A stretch of 64,000 nt of DNA from Dryococelus australis (GCA_029891345.1 CM057005.1:64923760-64987759), one strand, 5' to 3'. Counted from the first letter of the stretch, positions 21,368-33,779 are shown. Notes: generated from the sequence alone by a model not told the origin. Numbers and translations: made by a program.

Positions 21368-21785
21368 AGGCTGTTTACGAAAAAGTGAGAACTTTTGAAA
21401 TCAATCTTAGAAAGAAGTCACTGCTCCTACCTGCATATCTTTTTACTGGCGAACTGAGTGACATGCGCCCAGTAAAGTTGGTAACGATGGAGAGGAAAGT
21501 AATTCCATATCTTAACGTCGAATAAAGTGTTAGGTAACTGTCTGTGATAAATTATTTCTATCGCTTTCTGCTTTTTTTTTTTTAATGTGCCGAAGTGTAA
21601 AAATTTTGCAGATTTCTAAAATACTTACTTTTCTAATAAGTTTACAGTTTCACTTGACCGACGTATGAAGAAAGCGATGAGGCCACGGTAATGATAATTT
21701 TTCATACGGCGGAAGAATACACAACGTGCATACAAATATATACTAAGCAGGGCTTTCAAAAGCGCTCATTTTACCGTGAACATCC
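21368..21785 (+). mobile_element. MITE family A, full-length copy
   Basis: Begins AGGCTGTTTACGAAAAAGTG and ends GCTCATTTTACCGTGAACATCC, so the ends are inverted copies of each other. Flanked by TAA on the left and TAT on the right. Internal blocks (GTCACTGCTCCTACCTGCATAT, AAGTTGGTAACGATGG, GTTTCACTTGACCGACGTATG) match the copies at 34,175, 37,091 and 39,884. Non-coding. Confidence 0.85.
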
Positions 21786-21789
21786 TATA

Positions 21790-21965
21790 AGAGCCTGCAA
21801 TGAACTTTGCTACAGACTTTTCAAAAATAAAGCGCTAGGGTCACCGCAGAAAGTCCCATAGGTAAACGCAGCACCACGAGAACACTGCACGCCAGTTCAG
21901 AGCCCTGCGCGTAGCGGCGATGGCGCTTTTGTAGCGCGTGCCAATGTAACCCTTATAGCTCCTGC
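21790..21965 (+). repeat. Dispersed repeat D, copy 3
   Basis: Contains TGAACTTTGCTACAGACTTTT, then GAACACTGCACGCCAGTTC and a GCGCGTAGCG stretch, in the same order as at 1,990-2,170. It begins a few bases beyond the end of a family A MITE. Confidence 0.6.
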
Positions 21966-23965
21966 ACTTCAAGGCCAAAAAAGAAGAGAGAATCGATGCA
22001 GGCAGGCAGGCCCCTTAATGTCGTGCTCGCTTTGTAAGAAATAAGGATGCATTATTTTAGAGAAAGGAGGGATGGGCTGATAAATATAAACCTTATGAAG
22101 GTAAACTAACTTCATGGTATAATATTCCATATAATCGAAATTCATATCTATCAGGTTTGTTGGAATGTCAACATTGCAGCGCGCCCCTTTGACCACCAGA
22201 CCCACCCTGTTCTCTGTCACGGCAACTGCCTGCCTGAAAGATGCTATGTCAAGCTAGCTTTGTTCGTTTGTTGTTCAGTCGCTTAATTTTTAAAATAATA
22301 TACAAAATATAAAATTAATATATTGAAATAAATACTAGTATTCGCGTGAGATAAATGTGGCAGCATTTATTTATCTCATTTTTTATTTACCAAATAAATT
22401 ACGGAATAACTACCGGAACTTCCTCCCCAAACCACTGCCAAGGTTAAAGCGTTTATGGTCGACTAGATTTACGATTACAACCCTAGCAATAACTGAAGAG
22501 TCGATTGTTAATTTTTTTGTGGCATTTGAGCGTTTCCTAGCATGTCGGCAATTTACGGAATGACCTCGTGAAAGGGACAAATTTTATATTAATTTAATTT
22601 TTGTTGAAACGAATGCTTGAATAATTTTTTATCTGAGCGATTCGCGTATTTCTCGCCAGTAAGGTTTAAAGCCCTGTGAACCGAAACGTTCCTTTCGAAT
22701 TTCTATTCTGAATTCACGAATGGAGATTTTAAGTGCTGCTGTAGGTTTCGTCTAAACTGTAAATGAAATAAATTCCCCCTCCAACGGTTTCCAGTAGCAC
22801 TGGTACAAACTGCTCCAGTAATCACAGCGAATGATATTGTCCATAAAGTATGCCATCACGCGTAACTTTTGACTTGGAACTATTAAAAATCACACCTGCA
22901 ACACCTGTGACTGTTAACTGCGCGCTCACTCGGTTGATGTTAAAGCTATATACGACTGTGGTATATATATATTTTTTAATTCCAAAAATGACTAACATCG
23001 CACGATAATCACACCAGGCATTTAAAGTCAGCTCCCCGGATTACAAACAATTTGTTAATGTAATCCCCCGTTTTCATTCGACGCTTCATCGCGCCGCGCA
23101 GGTCTGCCTGTTGACGGGATAAAGCGCCATCGAAATTCAGTCTGTCACGTTATACACGTGTTTTCACCAGGCGTGCTCAACACGGCACGCGGGGAAGCGA
23201 AACAATGGAAAGTGATGTGTATCCAGCGAGAGATTTTCTGGCTGGGGGGGGGGGGGGTTGCGACGCCGACCGTGCACAGCCGAGCCAGGCTTTTGTCCGG
23301 TTCGCCAGAGGAATTTAAAAAAAATAAAATTCGCTAATAACGCGTAATGTGCGGTGAATTGAAGCGGCGGTTCGGGACAGTGGAGGGGAAGTAGTGTTTG
23401 ATTTGGGCCGGGGGGGGGGCAGGGAGGATTAGGAACAGAAGTGTCGTACGGGAGGGGATGAGAAATGAGGGGAAGGGACGCGGTTTGGCCATGGAGGAGT
23501 TAGTCTATGGAGTGGAAGCCGAGACACGAAAGCGAAGCCGGGCAGCAGTAGATAATGAAAGACAAGGGCAGGGCTAGTAGTGGCAAAAATGTGTTTTTTT
23601 TTTACATCTAGTTAAACGGGTGTGTAATTAATTTTTAATTAATTCTGGATAGTGGCAAAATATTGTATAGCATTTAGATGCACTGGCAGGTTTGGCAGTT
23701 GTGGCAGTGTTCCACTTTGTAGGGTATCGAACGTAAAATTATCCTCGCATATACATACCACTTTTGTTTACACACACACTCATCACTGATTCCTTGCATT
23801 TAGTATACACAACGCGCTTTCTACACGAGTCATATACTGACCCTGCAATTTATTGTTGTTCGTCAAAAATCATTTTAAAACACAACACTGCAACATTTAC
23901 TTTTCCACTATTAATTCTCTTCAAATGTGATCAAGCTCCATTGCTTACAATGTAACTTTTGCGAC
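21966..23965. other. Unassigned DNA
   Basis: No gene or known element recognised over about 2 kb. Poly-G runs at 23,246-23,258 and 23,411-23,419 and GC-rich sequence at 23,090-23,570 are the only compositional features. Confidence 0.4.
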
Positions 23966-24010
23966 TCGTAATATGGCGGCTGACAAACAATCGGTATGCG
24001 CATGCGCGGT
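23966..24010 (+). promoter_or_regulatory. Possible promoter: ATGGCGGC next to NRF1-like palindrome
   Basis: AATATGGCGGCTG (YY1/Pho-like core) at about 23,971 is followed about 20 bp later by TGCGCATGCGCG (23,997-24,008), one base off the NRF1/Ewg palindrome. The DNA to the right up to 24,490 is CpG-rich. This pairing is common in housekeeping promoters, but I found no recognisable exon on either side. Confidence 0.35.
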
Positions 24011-24499
24011 TGAAAGAAGTCTGACAAGAAATCGGCTTCACTTGATAATCGTGGGGAAGATAGGCTGTTGCCACTCCCATCATCTATTACCTCCATGGGT
24101 TTGGCGCGTTGTGATCCAGGGGTTTTCGTCGGATAATCGCGAGGCGACTCGCGCCTGAACACACAACGCGAGTGCAACTTCGTGCAGGAGGACGGGAGCG
24201 GTCGAAACGAACGATAAAAAAAACGACGGCGAACGACAAAACGACACTTGATTACGCGCGCGAAGGTCCCCATCAACCGCTGTCTTCACAAAGACAACAT
24301 GTCCGGTTTGGAGCGCACTGTTTAATCTGCTGGCCACGCAGCATTTAAGAAGGGAGGGGAAAAAAAAATCCTCCAGTGTATGTTGTGACAGGGAAAATTT
24401 CCCTCGAACTGGCTCTCGAAATTCTGCTTGTAATATTGTAATAAGCTCGCGCGCAACCAAGTCCTCACTTGGAAGTGCGCGTATAGTTTTATATTTATA
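24011..24499. other. CpG-rich segment without an identified gene
   Basis: GC- and CpG-rich relative to its surroundings, with a 141-codon minus-strand frame (24,505-24,080) that has no domain signature and is favoured by composition. It could hold a 5' exon of an unidentified gene. Confidence 0.35.
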
Positions 24500-24731
24500 A
24501 TCCATTCACGGCAAAGTGAGCACTTTTGAGGTCCTAGTTACTTTTTCCTTTCAGCCATATTTAATACTCTAATCACCTTTTTAAATAAATATTTCCATGT
24601 AAGTAACTAACACAGTGTGTATATTCCACCGCACTCGGAAAATAACATTTAAAGCTAAAATAAAATACATTTATTGACTATTATTCCAAATGAGAGGGCT
24701 TTCGAAAGTGCTCACTTTACCGTGAATGGCT
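24500..24731. mobile_element. MITE family A, short subtype, copy 1
   Basis: About 230 bp with inverted ends CCATTCACGGCAAAGTGAGC and GCTCACTTTACCGTGAATGG. The interior (TAGTTACTTTTTCCTTTCAGCC, then CCAAATGAGAGGGCTTTC) matches the copy at 26,373-26,607 but not the interior of the 420-bp copies. This is therefore a separate subfamily sharing only the termini. Confidence 0.8.
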
Positions 24732-26372
24732 TATTAAGTGACACGAGTGATTCCCAATTCTTTTTGCAGACTCTAGACCACTGTAAAAACTTTGGGAAAA
24801 TTACCTGACAATTGTAACGTAATGTTCACAAACTTGTTTGGGAAACATAATTTTTCTTTATATGTAAGATGTAAATACCGCACGCTGGAGTAAAATTCAC
24901 TTACATGGCAGTGGAAAATTCCATGCATGTATAGTAAAATTACCTTATGACCTCGATGGTAGGACGGGAGGAAGAAACAAAACTAGACGCCATGTTGGAC
25001 AGCTCGTATGACATATTCGTTAAGCCCCTGTCACTCTCTCTCACTGTCAAATTCTTGCCTTCAACTATACAAGACAGTAAAATTTGAGGACCAAATACGG
25101 CCATCAAATTTTTCCTTCCAATAAATTTTATCAAATAATCTTGAATGTGTGTATGAATGTGTCACATTATCATTTTTTTTTAATTGGGAGAATTTAATTT
25201 GAAATATTTTTTAAAAATTATTTACATGATGAGATATTTCTTTTGTTTTTCCGTGCGGTCCATTACCGGAAGAAATGTAAGTAATATTGTAATTTATTTT
25301 GGTTTCTTTACTAAATTAAAATTTTATTTATAAAATATGTTTCCTGCACAATGAAATTTAATACCTCTGAGTTCGTAATATTATGTCCTTGTTCGCTTGA
25401 AATAGCACCCATGCCCAAAAAGCTTCATAACTTGATTCGTTTCCAGCAATTGTTCGTTATAAGTAGTTTCTTGACGTCAATTTTGGTAGTGCACGATTCT
25501 GATTGGCTGAGACCGTCAAACATCAAATAAATTTTATAACCGGTCCAATTTTCAAATGTGTGATGGAAACTGAAGCCATCCAACTTTTTCAGACAATTAT
25601 GGAAGCTTTTGACGTTTCGAAGACTTTATATAACCAAACTTATTTGAAGCAGTTTGACGGAAAAAATTTGACAGTGGGACAGGGGATTTAGGGCAGGCAT
25701 AAAACTAAGCAATGAAAAAAGGTAAATAAGAACATTTGTAAGAGACTGTGGAAAACGTATAATTTTTGTTCCCGTGTTCTAATCTCAATAATACACCTTT
25801 ATCTCTACCCGCGTAATTTTTATGTCAATGAAGTTATTAAAAGGCTTGGAAAGGCATTGACTTCAAAGCACTAATAAAGCCACTAAATAAATTCTTCACA
25901 AAATTTGCTTTGCTGCTCACAGAAATAACTAAGCAATCTGTTACAAAAAAATAATAATTATAGTGAGTTCCAGGAATGACTAATCTGTCACGTTTCTCTG
26001 TGTACTGAAATGAGTGTTGTGATTTCTTAATCGCCCTTTTTGCAGAATCAAAGCTTAAATGCTAACAGAATATTCGTTAGGTTTCGAAATCGGTTCACTT
26101 CAATGTAGTGAATGTTTCATCATAATAATTATTAAATATGTCAGTTTGCGTGAAGTGTTTTCATCTGCGATTGTTTTATTTGAAAATGAAAGGCTGTTTT
26201 CTTGTTGAATCTGAATATGCAACATTTATGTATAAAAATGCTTGGCCGTTTTCTTGCAAAATACTTGAACCTACGATTATACTACAAATAAAAAACACCT
26301 TGAAAATAATTTGATGCTCATACTTATGCTTCGTAATGTACTTCATATGCAAATTGTTCAAAATCTTCCTAT
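24732..26372. other. Unassigned AT-rich DNA
   Basis: No gene or element recognised between the two short MITEs. Two related blocks stand out: GACAGTGAGAG/AAATTTGACRGTG-type sequences near 25,030-25,055 and 25,655-25,685 in opposite orientation, which may be ends of an unrecognised element of about 650 bp. Confidence 0.35.
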
Positions 26373-26607
26373 AGGCCGTTCACTGTAAAGTGAGCACTTT
26401 TGAGACCTTAGTTACTTTTTTTCCTTTCAGCCTTTTTTTATCCTTTAATAACCTTTTAAAATAAATATTGCCATGAAAGTAATAAATACAGTGTATATAT
26501 TCCACCGTACTTGGACGTTAACGTATAGGGCTAAAATAAAACACATTTATGGACTGTTATTCCAAATGAGAGGGCTTTCAAGTGTGCTCATTTTACCGTG
26601 AATAGCC
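26373..26607. mobile_element. MITE family A, short subtype, copy 2 (TAT duplication)
   Basis: A 235-bp element running from AGGCCGTTCACTGTAAAGTG to CATTTTACCGTGAATAGCC. It is flanked on both sides by TAT (26,370-26,372 and 26,608-26,610), a clean 3-bp target duplication. Interior as in the copy at 24,500. Confidence 0.85.
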
Positions 26608-28049
26608 TATAGTAACCAAAATCCATTGTACACAAAAGTTAAGAAAAGAAGTTATCTTTTCACATCAAAGTGTGTAGGATTTTAATTTTCCCAACTGTCC
26701 CATATAATTGTGGGGTACTTTGCCTCCCCAACAAATAGTTTTCAAAACTTACACAACTGTCTAATAACCGTTTACTTAAAAAAATATATAAAAGCATACA
26801 ATGTCGTGGCATACCAGCCTTACAGAAAATTACTACGCCAATCACTTTGCTTCGTACGAAAGCACATCAATTTTATATTTTCTTAAAACCAGGAGAAAAT
26901 GGAGCCATTCCAAACTCTCCTATTAATCTCGCCAATTAAACACAATTTTAAGAGTTGACAAACAAACTTGAAAGGCTTAAGAGAATAGTCAACAGTTTCC
27001 TTTGAATTACAGTAGTTTAGCTATAAGAGGCACACCTCTTCAACATGAACTAGGGTTTTGTATAACATATTTGTACAAGATTGACCCTATTAAATTAGAG
27101 AGTTCTTATTCCACGAATATTTATTTTCACCAGTTCAACAGCTTTCTGTTACAATTACCAGGATGTACACATGAACAACATATTTTTTAGTGTGAAATTT
27201 ACCACAGCAGCGAAATCCGTACGAAATTTTGTTTTGTAAAGTTATATTTACGTTTTTTTTTTTTCCGCTACCAGTCCGACACCCGACGAAAGTAGAAATA
27301 GAATCTACTGACCTTGTGTACAAAACTGCGGCAAATCTCTAGATTGCTTCTCTCCTTTATCTTCAGCGGACTTTTTTTTTTTATAACCTTGCCGCCTCGC
27401 CGACCTCTACTCACTCGGGAACAAACAGAATTTTGTTGTAAGAAATTCGCTGGAGTTGTCTGTGGCGAATCTCTTTGGTTTACTGCGCGGCGATGGACAA
27501 GATAGGAAACGAAGAGCCAACTTGTCTGGTCCGGGTAGGGGGGGGGGGTAGAGGCTACGAATTTCTTGGACCCAAATGGAGTTCCCCATTTGACTAGGCG
27601 CTGGCTCGAGCCCGTGGTATCGAGCAATGCACGCCTCTTAACGAGACCTATTCTCAATCGGTGGTGCAGGCCGGGTCAGGTGGGCTGGATCCAGGGAGAA
27701 GTCGGTTGAAAATTCGTTTCGATGATCGCTCCCAAAGTAACAAACTTTCTGTAGAGAGAAATTGCGAATCATGGGAAATGCGCTGAGCGAGAATGAGCCT
27801 GAGCTAACCGACTCTACTAGCATTTCGGCTTTCGTCGTGGACGCTTTGAGACTGGGGCTTTGTATTAATGTGAAATCTGTCAGGAGAGAATTATTTGAGA
27901 GTCGATCTTAAACTTTGATTTAATAAACGTCTTTAGGGAAGATATGTTTGCGCTGCTTCAGCGCAATGGAAAACCATTGATTCGTAATCCAACGCAACTA
28001 CTCGAGTCAGTGGAAATGGCTCCACTTGAAATCGGTGGGAAACCACTGG
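26608..28049. other. Unassigned DNA, CpG-rich in its second half
   Basis: AT-rich to about 27,280, then GC- and CpG-richer to about 27,840. The overlapping frames on both strands at 27,268-27,823 are shadows of one another with no domain signature. From 27,950 the sequence has GTGGAAA/CCACTG motifs that may belong to the Harbinger element's left end. Confidence 0.35.
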
Positions 28050-28589
28050 TTGTTTCAGAGAAACACATTCCACTGATTGGATAAGTGACGTAGTCAACTG
28101 CATGTGACGGAAAAAATTTTCCATCTATTGAATAAAAAAGAAGTAAATGCTTTTTCTTACAGTTTTGAAGCGTTTACTTAAAACTATTTGAATAAAATGT
28201 ATGTATGTAATCCAAGTTAGGGGTTTACTTATTCGTATAAGTAAACACTTAAGTTTTCCAGCAATTACTTATTTGATAAGTATTGACTGAGCGATTTTCC
28301 AGTAAATACTGGTTTCCGGTTGAATAAAAAGAACAATTGACTGGGAGTACTAAGCAAACACATGAACTATTTTAAGGAAGTAGCTAAATAGCATACTTGT
28401 GGTTTTATATTTATAGCTATTTGAGACTTGGCAAACTTTATACGTGTGAGAAACTTAAAAACCTACAAAGAAAGACGAAGTATAAGTCTGAGTAGGTCAA
28501 AAGTTTTGTTGGGTTTTGAAAGTGAAAGTGTAGGTTACTGGTCCGATCATTTCTTAAATGAATCTGAATAAACCAGAGGAGGTGCTCTT

Positions 28590-29420
28590 AGTTCACGTCA
28601 AAGGATGGAAATATTCCTTCCTTTTCTGAGCGACCCAGGATTCCAAACAGGTATCGCAGAAGATTGTGGAGCTCACTACTCCACTGTGTGAAAAACTGTG
28701 CATGGTGTAGCAGACTGCTTTGTGGAAAAAGCACACCGCTGGGTAAGGTTTCCGTCAGATTTAAATGCCATGCATGAAGCGAAAGAAGAATGGTCACGGG
28801 GATTGCAAATACCCACAGTTATTGGAGCTTCGGACTGTACTCGCGTACAAATAAAAAAAAAAACCCACAGGTTATGGAGATGGGAATCCTTTCCTGTTTA
28901 CGCAGTCAAGTACAAATCTGCGGGCAACCTGCAATGAACATGACTTTATAAGTGTAGATTCACAATGGCCTGGAAGCGTGCATGATTCCAGGATTTGGAA
29001 ACGGAGCACAATTTACAGTGCTATTTCCAGATTTAATGGCGTCTTTTGCTTGTTGGGAGACAGCGGCTATGGAATTACGCCATGGCTACTTACACCATTC
29101 AAAACCCCCCAAAACAGAAACGAAGAACTATTTTATAAACTTCATTCGAAGGAGAGGGCGATAACAGAGTATTCGGCTATCTGAAAGAGAGGTTTCCAAT
29201 TTTAGGTAACATAGTAAGGGTACGTTTGGAAAATTTACCCAGAATTATATGCTGAGGTGTTTTACACATCATCAGCAAATATTTAAAAGACAATTACGAA
29301 TTCACCTTTCCAGGAGACATATTTCCGGAAGGTGTCGAAAATGCAGGAGAAGATGAAAACGAGGACACTCGCCAAAAAGGCATCAGGAAAGGTAACGAAT
29401 TATTGGCCACCTTATTTACT
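28590..29420 (+). pseudogene. HARBI1-type (DDE_Tnp_4) transposase, decayed
   Basis: Pieces in order: FVEKAHRWVRFPSDLNAMHE and LQIPTVIGASDCTRVQIKK with the first catalytic Asp (28,803-28,856), a stop near 28,935, then WPGSVHDSRIWKRSTIYSAI with the second Asp (about 28,970-29,020), LLGDSGYGITPWLLTPF (about 29,052), and after another shift RVFGYLKERFPILGNIVRV (29,169-29,225). This is the block order of PIF/Harbinger transposases. In the family a catalytic Glu directly precedes the R-x-F-G block. Here the codon there reads AAC (Asn), and a frameshift falls at the same place. The start lies near 28,590. Confidence 0.9.
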
Positions 29421-29860
29421 TAATTGTTTACCGTTGTTTGGATCTCTTTGTAGAAACTGTTAGATAGTCGCATATATCTATTGATGTACATTTTAGAGTT
29501 ATAAATATATTTAACAGTAAATAAAGAGGTGTGTAATAATTTTGTACTATTTCTATTAGACAAGTGTGGTTATGCGTAAATGACGACAGAGCGAGTGAAG
29601 AGAGTAGCTATGTGGATCGCTCTCGTTTGCTCCATTACTTACGTCACACACGTACACTCGATCACAGGCTCCTCTCTCTCACACACGCAATGTTAAACGT
29701 GTTTATTTTTATTTTGTGGAGTGGAATGTTATATATTCATTTGTTTTAGCTCGTGATTTATGTTATTTTGTTTTTATTTTATATTATTCCAATTTGTAAC
29801 TGATTTATTTTCAAGAACATACAGTTGTCAAGTGTACAATAATACAACACTAGAGGTTTA
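29421..29860. other. Spacer between the two Harbinger genes
   Basis: AT-rich DNA with no gene signature, located between the convergent transposase and Myb/SANT-like remnants. Confidence 0.4.
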
Positions 29861-29899
29861 CGCAAAAGATTCTGTTGTAATGATACATAACAGTAATAC

Positions 29900-30610
29900 T
29901 AAATATGCTGAGGAGTATACACAGAAATAGGCGCATTTCGAGTTTGTTGCTACAGTTGTAGGAACTCGCTTAGTTCTGTAAACATCCCGCTCGTTGATCC
30001 TGTCCTGTCTGACGGATGATTTGTATGGCCTTGAGGAGAGAGTCGTTCCATCAATAACTGCTTTCTTCTTGCGTGTAATCGGGTAAGGTTTAGTTCTAAT
30101 AACACAAGTCTCTGAGTTCTGCTGTTGACAATGCTTCGATTTCTGCTGTCTCAAGTTTAGCTTTCTTTTTTGCTGGACGCTTTTGGTTTAGCTGGTGCCC
30201 CGTCTTCTTGATAGTAATACTCCCTTCTTCTGCATTATTGGGATGTACGTCAACACCAACTGCACAAGCTACTGGGATTTTCTGAACAACTGGATTACGA
30301 CTAGAATCCAGCATTTCTAAGAATTCTCTACCCAGTCCTGCAGCTTGATTGTTTTATTCCCTGTCATGTTTCCACCTTACTCTTTTTCACATCTGCCATC
30401 ATATTATTCAGTAACTTTTTCAACTATCCTACAGTTACTGACGATTTCCCTGTACTCTTAACAAATTCATATTTCATTTCTTTCCATACTTTTTCTTTTC
30501 CCTGGACAATTCCTGGTGTCATCGCTTTGTTTAAGACCACAGATCGGTCTCTTAATAATTTTACAAATAGCATCCTCTTGCAGCCTCCTTTAGCAATCAC
30601 TTTGTCCTCA
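29900..30610 (-). pseudogene. Myb/SANT-like DNA-binding protein of the Harbinger element, decayed
   Basis: On the minus strand, from about 30,570: LLRDRSVVLNKAMTPGIVQG, then KEKVWKEMKYEFVKSTGKSS and, after a stop, LKKLLNNMMADVKK. This is the three-helix Myb/SANT-like domain (W-x-x-x-x-x-x-F, then L-x-x-x-x-x-N-x-x). The 72-residue frame 30,314-30,096 supplies a mid-part with basic KKKAKLE residues that could be a nuclear localisation signal. In this superfamily the protein partners the transposase and brings it to the ends. It is frameshifted and has internal stops. Confidence 0.65.
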
Positions 30611-31170
30611 CTTGAAAACGTGTGAACTTACAGACAGCCGGATGACAGAGAACTGACTATCTGCATTCACTGCATTCAGTGGTTAAACGGAGCGGACACT
30701 TCTACGTGCTCTCTCGTGATAAGTTACAGGAGGACGTTTTTACTTGTCTGTATAAACAACTATTAATCAGTAAATACATATTTCTCCTATGGTTTTTCCA
30801 GTATTTACTTTTCACCAAAGTGTTTTGTATATTCAATTGAAATAAAATCATTACTTTTAGTTTTTAGTTCATATTTTGTTAACATTAGAATTGTTAATAC
30901 AAATAGTACGTATGAATGCACTCACTTCATCACATATAGTGCAGTTTATACCTTCAAACCGAGAGCTTGAAGATTACTTGAAAACGAATGAAAGGCGCCT
31001 TGTAAAATGGCCTTATCAAAGACTGTACCTCAACTTTAAAATATATATTTCATGGGTTTATTAGTTTGTGTTATTTCAGTTGGTACACCTTGTTTACCTG
31101 AACCAGGAGTCAAAAAACAAATCTCTGAAAATTAGCGAATTAAATTGTCGATAAATCAGTGGGAAACGTC

Positions 31171-33779
31171 ATTGAATCAACAGGAGGAGGAAAACTGGCA
31201 TTTTTTACTAATTCATTAGTTATATTGACTTAAGTGACTGTTGAATAAATCGGGTACTGTTAACTGATTTAAACAGAGAAATTCTCGCCGATTCATATTT
31301 AGAGTGCGTAACGACCTGTGAGGCATAATTTTTTTCCACCTGGAATTCAAACTCGAGAGTTTGAATAACAACTGGAGAAATTTCTCTTGGGTTTCGCTAC
31401 ACGTAAGGAAATGTTAGATGTTGGGAGGTCACATGGAATATGTGCAGTACTACAAGGATGCTGGGACTCTGAAGAGTGACGGAAGATGAGTGTACCATTT
31501 CTTGAAATTACTACCAACACAGTGAATGTTTGATTCTCCTAGACAGTCGAATAAATATTTCTGGACCTCTGATTAAAATTAATTTGTATGCTATTGATAG
31601 TTCGTGAAAGTTGGCGCGTCAAATATTATTTCGCAATATCTTTGAAATATAGGAGTTTCGCAACTATTTATTTTAACATAAATTACGAAGAAATTTGAAA
31701 AATTAAAAGCAAAAATGTAGTTTAGGTTACCACTCTCTATAGTATTCGAATATGGCAGTTTCATGACAGAAGGTTACGTATGTATTAATGAACTTTGATG
31801 GAGTGAAATAAGATCAATTCTCGGGCTACTACAATTATTCCACATTGCAGATATTTTAATCTATTGACAGATGACTATGCATACCATGAACATATTATAA
31901 CGTGTTATTGAGCGGACTCATAATATACTTTAAAGAATAACACTGAATCATAACTACTGAAATCATGCATTTTACTATTAATGAAAACTAATTACGATAC
32001 ATACTCACGGATAATTCATAAACAAGAGAGATGGAGAAATTGAATCTAAATTCTACTCTAGCATAATTGTGAATGAGAACCCCCAATAGTTATTAAATTC
32101 CGCCAATAAGTGGTAATTTGCGAAATGATGGAAGTTTCGGTAGGCTCCAGCATTAAACCTTAATTATTAGCTTTGGAAAAATTTCCTTATCAACCATCTA
32201 CGGCTTTTGTGATATAATATTCTTTCTCGGGTTTCTTCTGGGTAATGATAATGAAAATGGTTTTAACTGTAATCGTACAGTTACCATTTATTGTAATAGC
32301 AGTTCTCTAAAAAGCATACATAAAATTTAACATTACCAGTATATCAAAGCGATTTTATACCACCTTCTATTTCAATTTTTTTTTTACGTAATACTTTAAA
32401 TTATGCAGGATTCAATTATATAACAGAAAAGGCCTCTTCGGAATAGCCTAATTATCATTTCCTGTCCTGCCCGTTCCTTTTACGAATGCCATTTCTTCTA
32501 GGATGAAATAGTATAGAAGTAATACTTAATTATATAACAGCTAGTTCTTAAAATAGTCTTCTCCGAAGCACAAAATGGATACTTAATAATTATTTTTTCA
32601 AAATTGTTCATACATACCAACCAGCCACACCGAGCATTAAGTTCATTGAAATGACCTATTGTAATTTACTCTTAGCACAAACATAGATTAAAGAAAACAA
32701 TTCAACAATAAACATAAAATTTAAAAATATAGGTTTTCATTGCTCTCTGTCTCGTTATGTGGTATTGAAATATTTTAATAGCCTTTCCCCCCTTCACGTA
32801 TACATTTAATAAAATCTAAAACAAATTTAAATAGTAAAATTCTTAGACTGTAGGAGATAAAATATTTAATTTTATTTCACTCCTTACAGTAGTAAGTTTA
32901 TTTCATTAAGTAATATTGTTCAGACTGAAGCGGGTTGCGAATGATTAATAAGTAGTCTTGTCCAATTATTAACAGTGTTCAAATATAACAAATACCACGT
33001 CGTAAAATCTTTTGCATATGTAGCGAAGCAATATCCAACGTGCTATCACGAGTGAAAGCGTTAAGACCTTATTCATAATTTTGGTCATTTTAAATGCCTT
33101 AAAACTCTGTTAACATATTAATAAAATGTTGTGATATCGTTAAAGATTTTTTTATTAACATTTACGGTAAGTATGGGAAATTAATGAATTTCCCGAATAT
33201 CTTCCTCTCTGACCTACAATCACTATCGAGGATATCGTTATCTTGTAAGTGGATCTCTCTGCTCTGGATAATTTATTTTGAGTTTTGGTACACTTCTAGT
33301 AATCTTCTTATCCGATTAGGAGTCGCCGTGTCCGTAGGGCATGTGTAAAATTGAATGTAAAATTATTATTTTCGAAGGACCTACACCATTTCAGAGCTAA
33401 GTTTTCACAGGAAATCCAAAATATGATAAATTCGTATGCTGAAAAATACGACAATTATTTAATAACATTGTAATGACACGCCAATCGAACGTCTCGCAAA
33501 TTATTTACTTCCGCGTTGGGGCCGCTAATATCAGCTCTTAGTCCGCGAATCTACCAAGGCAGGTATGGGACACGTTCTCGATAGACAGTGCCCCGCTTCC
33601 GCAATTAATCGCTGTATCGAATGTTCTTTGACATTCTTAGTCCGTTTGTACTTGAGTAATTTCCGTTACTCGTAGGGATATTTCTAGTCGTTTTTTCTCC
33701 CTCTGTACGCTAGAGATTTCTTGCGAGTATAAGTTAGTTGCTGTTCTAACGTGGTACTTCATGGCTGGGCTTGTTGAGG
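31171..33779. other. Unassigned AT-rich DNA
   Basis: About 2.6 kb with no supportable gene, RNA or element. Open frames are short and stops are frequent in all six frames. Confidence 0.45.

Larger units (their letters stand above)
28050..31170. mobile_element. Decayed PIF/Harbinger DNA transposon with both genes
   Basis: Contains a HARBI1-type transposase remnant on the plus strand and a Myb/SANT-like DNA-binding protein remnant on the minus strand, the convergent two-gene layout of PIF/Harbinger elements. Candidate ends are TTCCACTGATTGGATAAG (about 28,067) and the reverse complement of a site at about 31,148-31,166 (TTCCCACTGATTTATCGAC). They share CCACTGATT plus a nearby AT. I could not confirm a 3-bp duplication, so the limits are tentative. 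Related TTTTCCAGTAWWTACT blocks at 28,293 and 30,796 look like subterminal repeats. Confidence 0.7.

Noticed and set aside
24080..24505. 141-codon minus-strand open frame in CpG-rich DNA
   Set aside because: No domain, motif or biased composition typical of a protein. The frame length is explained by high G+C, and it runs into a MITE end.
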